From assembly GCA_963764365.1 (NCBI GenBank), contig CAVXSI010000022.1, forward strand, positions 186,001 through 250,000: 64,000 nt of DNA, written 5' to 3'. This DNA is from VRUE01 sp963764365 (GTDB taxonomy: Bacteria; Actinomycetota; Thermoleophilia; Solirubrobacterales; 70-9). How positions within the stretch are numbered: position 1 is the first letter of the stretch; every line of letters begins with the position of its first letter. The notes below the pieces were generated by a model, which searched no databases, was not told where the DNA came from, and saw only the letters and a program-made list of their open reading frames with translations. A program made the translations under genes and the position numbers. Of the stretch, positions 61,254 through 64,000 are shown in pieces.

Positions 61254-63023
61254 ATGGTGCAGTCAAAGCCCCTTCGACCCGATTGGCTGCCGGCCGTCGC
61301 CCTCAGCGCGGCGCTCGCCGCGGCGATGCTCGCCTGGGCGCCGCCGGTCGGCGACCTCGCCGCCCAGGTCTTCCGCACCGAGCTGTTCCAGCGCATCGGC
61401 CTCGGCATCTGGAACGGCAGCTGGTACGGCGGCCACTACACCCTCACCTACAGCGTCCTCTTCCCGCCGCTGGCCGCGCTGCTCGGCCCGCGCCTGGTCG
61501 GCACCCTCGCCGTCGTCTCCTCCTCCTACTTCTTCGACCGCCTGATCCGCGACCGCTGGGGCGAGGCGGCGCGCTGGGCGACCCTCTGGTTCGCCGCCGG
61601 CGTGGTGACGCTGCTCGCCGACGGCCAACTGACCTTCGCCCTCGGCATCGCCTTCGCCCTCGCCAGCTTCCGCGCGCTTCAGACGCGCCACTCAGCGTGG
61701 GCGCTCGCAGCCTCAGCAGTCTGCGCCCTCTCCAGCCCGGTCGCAGCTGTCTCCCTCGCAGGCGTCCTCCTGGCAGGCGCATTCGATCCAGCGGTCCTAC
61801 TTAGCCGCTTCTCCCGCGGGTGGCGGGGCAGGGGGGGCCACCCCGGCAGCGGCGTCCTCTTTTTCGCCCCGCAAACGATCTCGGACGACCTCTCCCATCC
61901 CTGGCGAAAAACCCAGCAACGGGGTGGGCCCCCCTGCCCCGACAGGACCCGCGGCCGAGCGGTTTGGGCGGCATCCATCGCCCTCGCGCTGACGCTGATC
62001 CCCAACCTCGCCTTCCCCGAATCGGGCCAGTTCCCGTTCGCCCTCTCCTCCTACGTGGCGATCCCGCTGTGGTGCGGCGGCGCCCTCTTCGTCACCCGCG
62101 GCCTCGCCGGCGAGGAGCGGCAGCTGCGCCGCGTGCTCGCCGCCTACGTGCTCGCCTCGACCGTCCTCCTGCTGGCACCCAACCCACTCGGCGGCAACGC
62201 GGTGCGACTGGGGGCGCTGTTCGGCGGCCCGGTCCTCGCCGCGGTGTTCCTGGCCCGCCGCCCGAGCCTCTCGCGGCTCACCGCCATCGCCCTCGCCCTG
62301 ACCCTGGCCGGCGGCCTCTACTGGCAGCTGACCGCGAGCGTCGCCCAGATCGCCCGCAGCGTCGACGACCCGTCGACCTCCGCCTCCTACTTCCGGCCGC
62401 CGGCGACGTGGCTGCGCGGGCATGGCGGGCGCGCCGCCCGGATCGAGGTGCCGCCGACCGCCAACCACTGGGAGGCCGCCTACCTGGCGCCCGGCTTCGA
62501 ACTGGCGCGCGGCTGGCTGCGGCAGCTCGACACCACCCGCGACCGCATCTTCTACGGCGACGACAACCTGCTCACCGCCGGCGCCTACCACCACTGGCTG
62601 CGGGAAACCGCGGTCCGCTACGTGGCCCTGCCCGACGCCCCGCTCGACTACTCCTCGCAAGCCGAGCGCCGCCTGATCCTCAGCGCGCCCTCCTACCTGG
62701 CGCCGCGCTGGAGCGACGCCCACTGGCGGGTCTACGAAGTGCGCGACCCGGCGCCGCTGGTGCAGCCGCTGGGTGGCGGCGCCGCGACCGTCCGCCGCGC
62801 CGGCCAGAACGGCTTCCTGCTCGACGTCACCCACCCCGGCCGGTTCCTCGTCCGCCTCGCCTTCACCCCCTACTGGTCGATAACCCGAGGCCAGGGCTGT
62901 CTGCTCCGCCACGGTGACTGGACGATGGCCCGGGCGAGCCATACCGGCGTGTTCCGCGTCGACGCCGACTTCTCGCTCTCGCGGGCCTGGAATGCGGTCA
63001 CCGGCGCTCGAAAGACCTGCTGA
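61254..63023 (+). CDS. Large multi-pass membrane protein with extracytoplasmic C-terminus
   Basis: A 589-residue membrane protein. The first two-thirds are hydrophobic helices (LPAVALSALAAAMLAWAP-like start, YSVLFPPLAALLGPRLVGTLAV, WATLWFAAGVVTLLADGQLTFALGIAFAL, FVTRGLAGEE, LRRVLAAYVLASTVLLLAP, AVFLARRPSLSRLTAIALALTLAGGLYW). The last third (about 390-589) is soluble and extracytoplasmic, with RWSDAHWRVYEVRDPAPLV. It resembles the membrane-glycosyltransferase-like proteins of actinobacteria (6-pyruvoyl-tetrahydropterin-synthase-related group) that I cannot name further. An in-frame palindrome interrupts residues 191-230. Divergent from lipB. Confidence 0.7.
   Translation: MVQSKPLRPDWLPAVALSAALAAAMLAWAPPVGDLAAQVFRTELFQRIGLGIWNGSWYGGHYTLTYSVLFPPLAALLGPRLVGTLAVVSSSYFFDRLIRDRWGEAARWATLWFAAGVVTLLADGQLTFALGIAFALASFRALQTRHSAWALAASAVCALSSPVAAVSLAGVLLAGAFDPAVLLSRFSRGWRGRGGHPGSGVLFFAPQTISDDLSHPWRKTQQRGGPPCPDRTRGRAVWAASIALALTLIPNLAFPESGQFPFALSSYVAIPLWCGGALFVTRGLAGEERQLRRVLAAYVLASTVLLLAPNPLGGNAVRLGALFGGPVLAAVFLARRPSLSRLTAIALALTLAGGLYWQLTASVAQIARSVDDPSTSASYFRPPATWLRGHGGRAARIEVPPTANHWEAAYLAPGFELARGWLRQLDTTRDRIFYGDDNLLTAGAYHHWLRETAVRYVALPDAPLDYSSQAERRLILSAPSYLAPRWSDAHWRVYEVRDPAPLVQPLGGGAATVRRAGQNGFLLDVTHPGRFLVRLAFTPYWSITRGQGCLLRHGDWTMARASHTGVFRVDADFSLSRAWNAVTGARKTC
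61824..61941. repeat. Long palindrome, family B, copy 4, in frame in a membrane-protein gene
   Basis: The outer arms are CGGGGCAGGGGGGGCCACCC and CG (61824-61845) with CGGGGTGGGCCCCCCTGCCC and CG (61920-61941), 22 bp with one slip. The inner arms CTTTTTCGC (61858-61866) and GCGAAAAACCCAGCAAC are the family B core. The left arm begins exactly on codon 191, and the frame continues through both arms (HPGSGVLFFAP ... SHPWRKTQQRGGPP) into the next helix. The inserted peptide is charged and lies between helices. Confidence 0.9.
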
Positions 63024-63288
63024 GCGTCGGTCGATCCCGGCTTCGCCCACCCATAGGGGGCAGATGACCATCCGGTTCGCCCAGGTGGATCGGCCCGGGC
63101 TGCGGAGCCGTGCCCTCGAACCGGCCGCCGAACACCGCGCAGCCGACATTCGCCCACCTCTGGGGTGGTCCAAGTCGGATGCGTCGCGCCACGGCGCGTA
63201 TCGCGCGGCCCGGGCGAACGGGGATTCGCGGTCAACCTGACCGAGCCGGTCAGTCATGAGGGCGCAAGAAGCTGGCCTGAACCGTGGA
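63024..63288. other. 265-bp gap without a recognised gene
   Basis: No frame on either strand looks like protein here. The stretch holds several short palindromes such as GGTCAACCTGACC (63232-63244) and a GACCGAGCCGGTC (63240-63252). It is the common 3' region of two convergent genes, so terminators are expected, but no stem followed by a T-run is seen. Confidence 0.4.
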
Positions 63289-64000
63289 TTAGAGCGCCAG
63301 GGAGAGCGGCTCTTCGAGCAGTCCGCGGATGCGGGCGAGGAACTCGGCCGCGGGGGCGCCGTAGAGGATGCGGTGGTCGCACGCGAGGTCGACGGTCATC
63401 AGGTGCGCGGTGGCGATCTCCCCATCTTCAACGACGGGACGCTCCTCGATCGCGCCGACCGCCAGGATCGCCGCCTGCGGCGGGTTGATCACCGCCGAGA
63501 AGCCGTCGATCCCGTACATCCCCAGATTGGAGACGGTGAACGTCGCCCCGGAGAGCTCCGGCGGCGTGATCTGCCCGTCCCGCACACGCTGCGCCAGCGC
63601 CCGCGAGTCGGAGGCGATCTGCCGCAGCCCCTTCCGATCCGCGTCGAACACGGTGGGCACCACCAGCGCGTCCCGTGCCGCCACGGCGACCCCGACGTTG
63701 ACCCGCGAGTAGAGCTCGAACCGCCCGTCCCGGTATGCCCCGTTGGCCCGAGGATGCTCCCGCAGCGCCAGCGCGCAGGCCTTGACGATCATGTCGTTGA
63801 AGGAGGGCACCGCCTCGCCCGCAGCCGCCGCCGCCTTGATCTGCGCCCGGGCTTCTACGAGCCGGCTCATGTCCACGGTCGCCCGCAGGTAGAAGTGCGG
63901 CGCCGTGGCCTTCGACTCCGCCATCCGCCGCGCCACCGCCGACTGCAATTTCGAGGGGTCTTCGTAGGTGACCTGACCCTTTGCCGTTTCGGGACTGACC
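63289..64000 (-). CDS. 2-oxo acid dehydrogenase E2, acyltransferase domain (partial, runs off the edge)
   Basis: The window holds the last 236 codons of a dihydrolipoyl acyltransferase; the gene continues past 64000. The readable part begins VSPETAKGQVTYEDPSKLQ and covers the whole catalytic domain: SAVARRMAESKATAPHFYL (start helix), RVNVGVAVAARDALVVPTV, PPELSGATFTVSNLGMYGI, and VDLACDHRILYGAPAAEFLARI with the catalytic His. The lipoyl and E3-binding domains must lie beyond the edge. The D-G of the classical HRxxDG is Y-G here, a known variant group. Its cofactor is made by LipB and LipA, encoded 2-4 kb away. Confidence 0.93.
   Translation of the reverse strand, partial: VSPETAKGQVTYEDPSKLQSAVARRMAESKATAPHFYLRATVDMSRLVEARAQIKAAAAAGEAVPSFNDMIVKACALALREHPRANGAYRDGRFELYSRVNVGVAVAARDALVVPTVFDADRKGLRQIASDSRALAQRVRDGQITPPELSGATFTVSNLGMYGIDGFSAVINPPQAAILAVGAIEERPVVEDGEIATAHLMTVDLACDHRILYGAPAAEFLARIRGLLEEPLSLAL

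Overview
The window reads as chromosomal DNA of a very high-GC Gram-positive bacterium, most likely an actinomycetote of the class Thermoleophilia (order Solirubrobacterales). The grounds are recognition, not a search: dense GC-rich coding on both strands, many GTG/TTG starts and 4-nt stop/start overlaps, an actinobacterial imuB-DUF6504-dnaE2 block with a GAAC-N4-GTTC LexA box, and several secreted proteins of a style common in that order. All names come from reading translations and motifs without database access.

Layout. 315-6297 is a surface-glycan locus: GT2, GT4 and membrane GT2 glycosyltransferases, an initiating sugar-phosphate transferase, a GNAT and a FemAB-like transferase. A nucleotide-sugar dehydrogenase follows at 9962. 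Between them lie metF with an alpha/beta hydrolase and a crotonase. 9194-14228 is a cluster of TetR regulators, including one ORF with two complete TetR units. 14409-19002 is an SOS-type mutasome block: LexA box, an N-terminally truncated ImuB, DUF6504 and DnaE2. 19104-26682 holds a b-type membrane protein, a two-component system, secreted propeller proteins and a three-gene cytochrome b operon. 27172-33419 has a BacA-like protein, a DEAD-box helicase, CHAD, a MocR regulator divergent from a PNPOx-like protein, an NlpC/P60-like protein and an SRPBCC protein. 33430-41622 carries a solute-binding protein, an FAD oxidoreductase, a DUF3556-like membrane protein, two small ArsR-like regulators and an sqr-dsrC-dsrE sulfur operon. 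41866-50659 has a secreted NHL protein, a GT2/acetyltransferase pair, a PAS-LuxR regulator, a cobalamin-binding (CarH-like) domain fused to GGDEF, a processive-type GT2 and a NarL-like pseudo-receiver. 50910-58313 is accessory: a collagen-like protein, decayed integrase and abiEii fragments, a group II intron, and a small tRNA-Ala-integrated island carrying an AbiE toxin-antitoxin pair. 58395-64000 returns to core genes: tRNA-Ala(UGC), lipA, lipB, a membrane protein and a partial 2-oxo acid dehydrogenase E2.

The most unusual feature runs through the whole window: dispersed palindromic elements of several sequence families that sit both between genes and, in frame, inside unrelated genes (FemAB-like, DnaE2 twice, MocR, a membrane protein). 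One 51-bp family has three copies, one of which reads as exactly 17 codons of dnaE2. A 54-bp perfect hairpin reads as exactly 18 codons of the MocR gene. This resembles the Rickettsia palindromic elements in behaviour, and I know of no description in this group.

Functional links. The glycan genes form one pathway from lipid-linked initiation to chain modification. The cobalamin/GGDEF protein, the convergent processive glycosyltransferase and the nearby LuxR regulators suggest light- or B12-dependent c-di-GMP control of surface polysaccharide (inference). LipB, LipA and the lipoyl-bearing E2 belong to one lipoate pathway. The cytochrome b genes and the sulfide:quinone-oxidoreductase-like gene suggest quinone-linked respiration that may draw on reduced sulfur.
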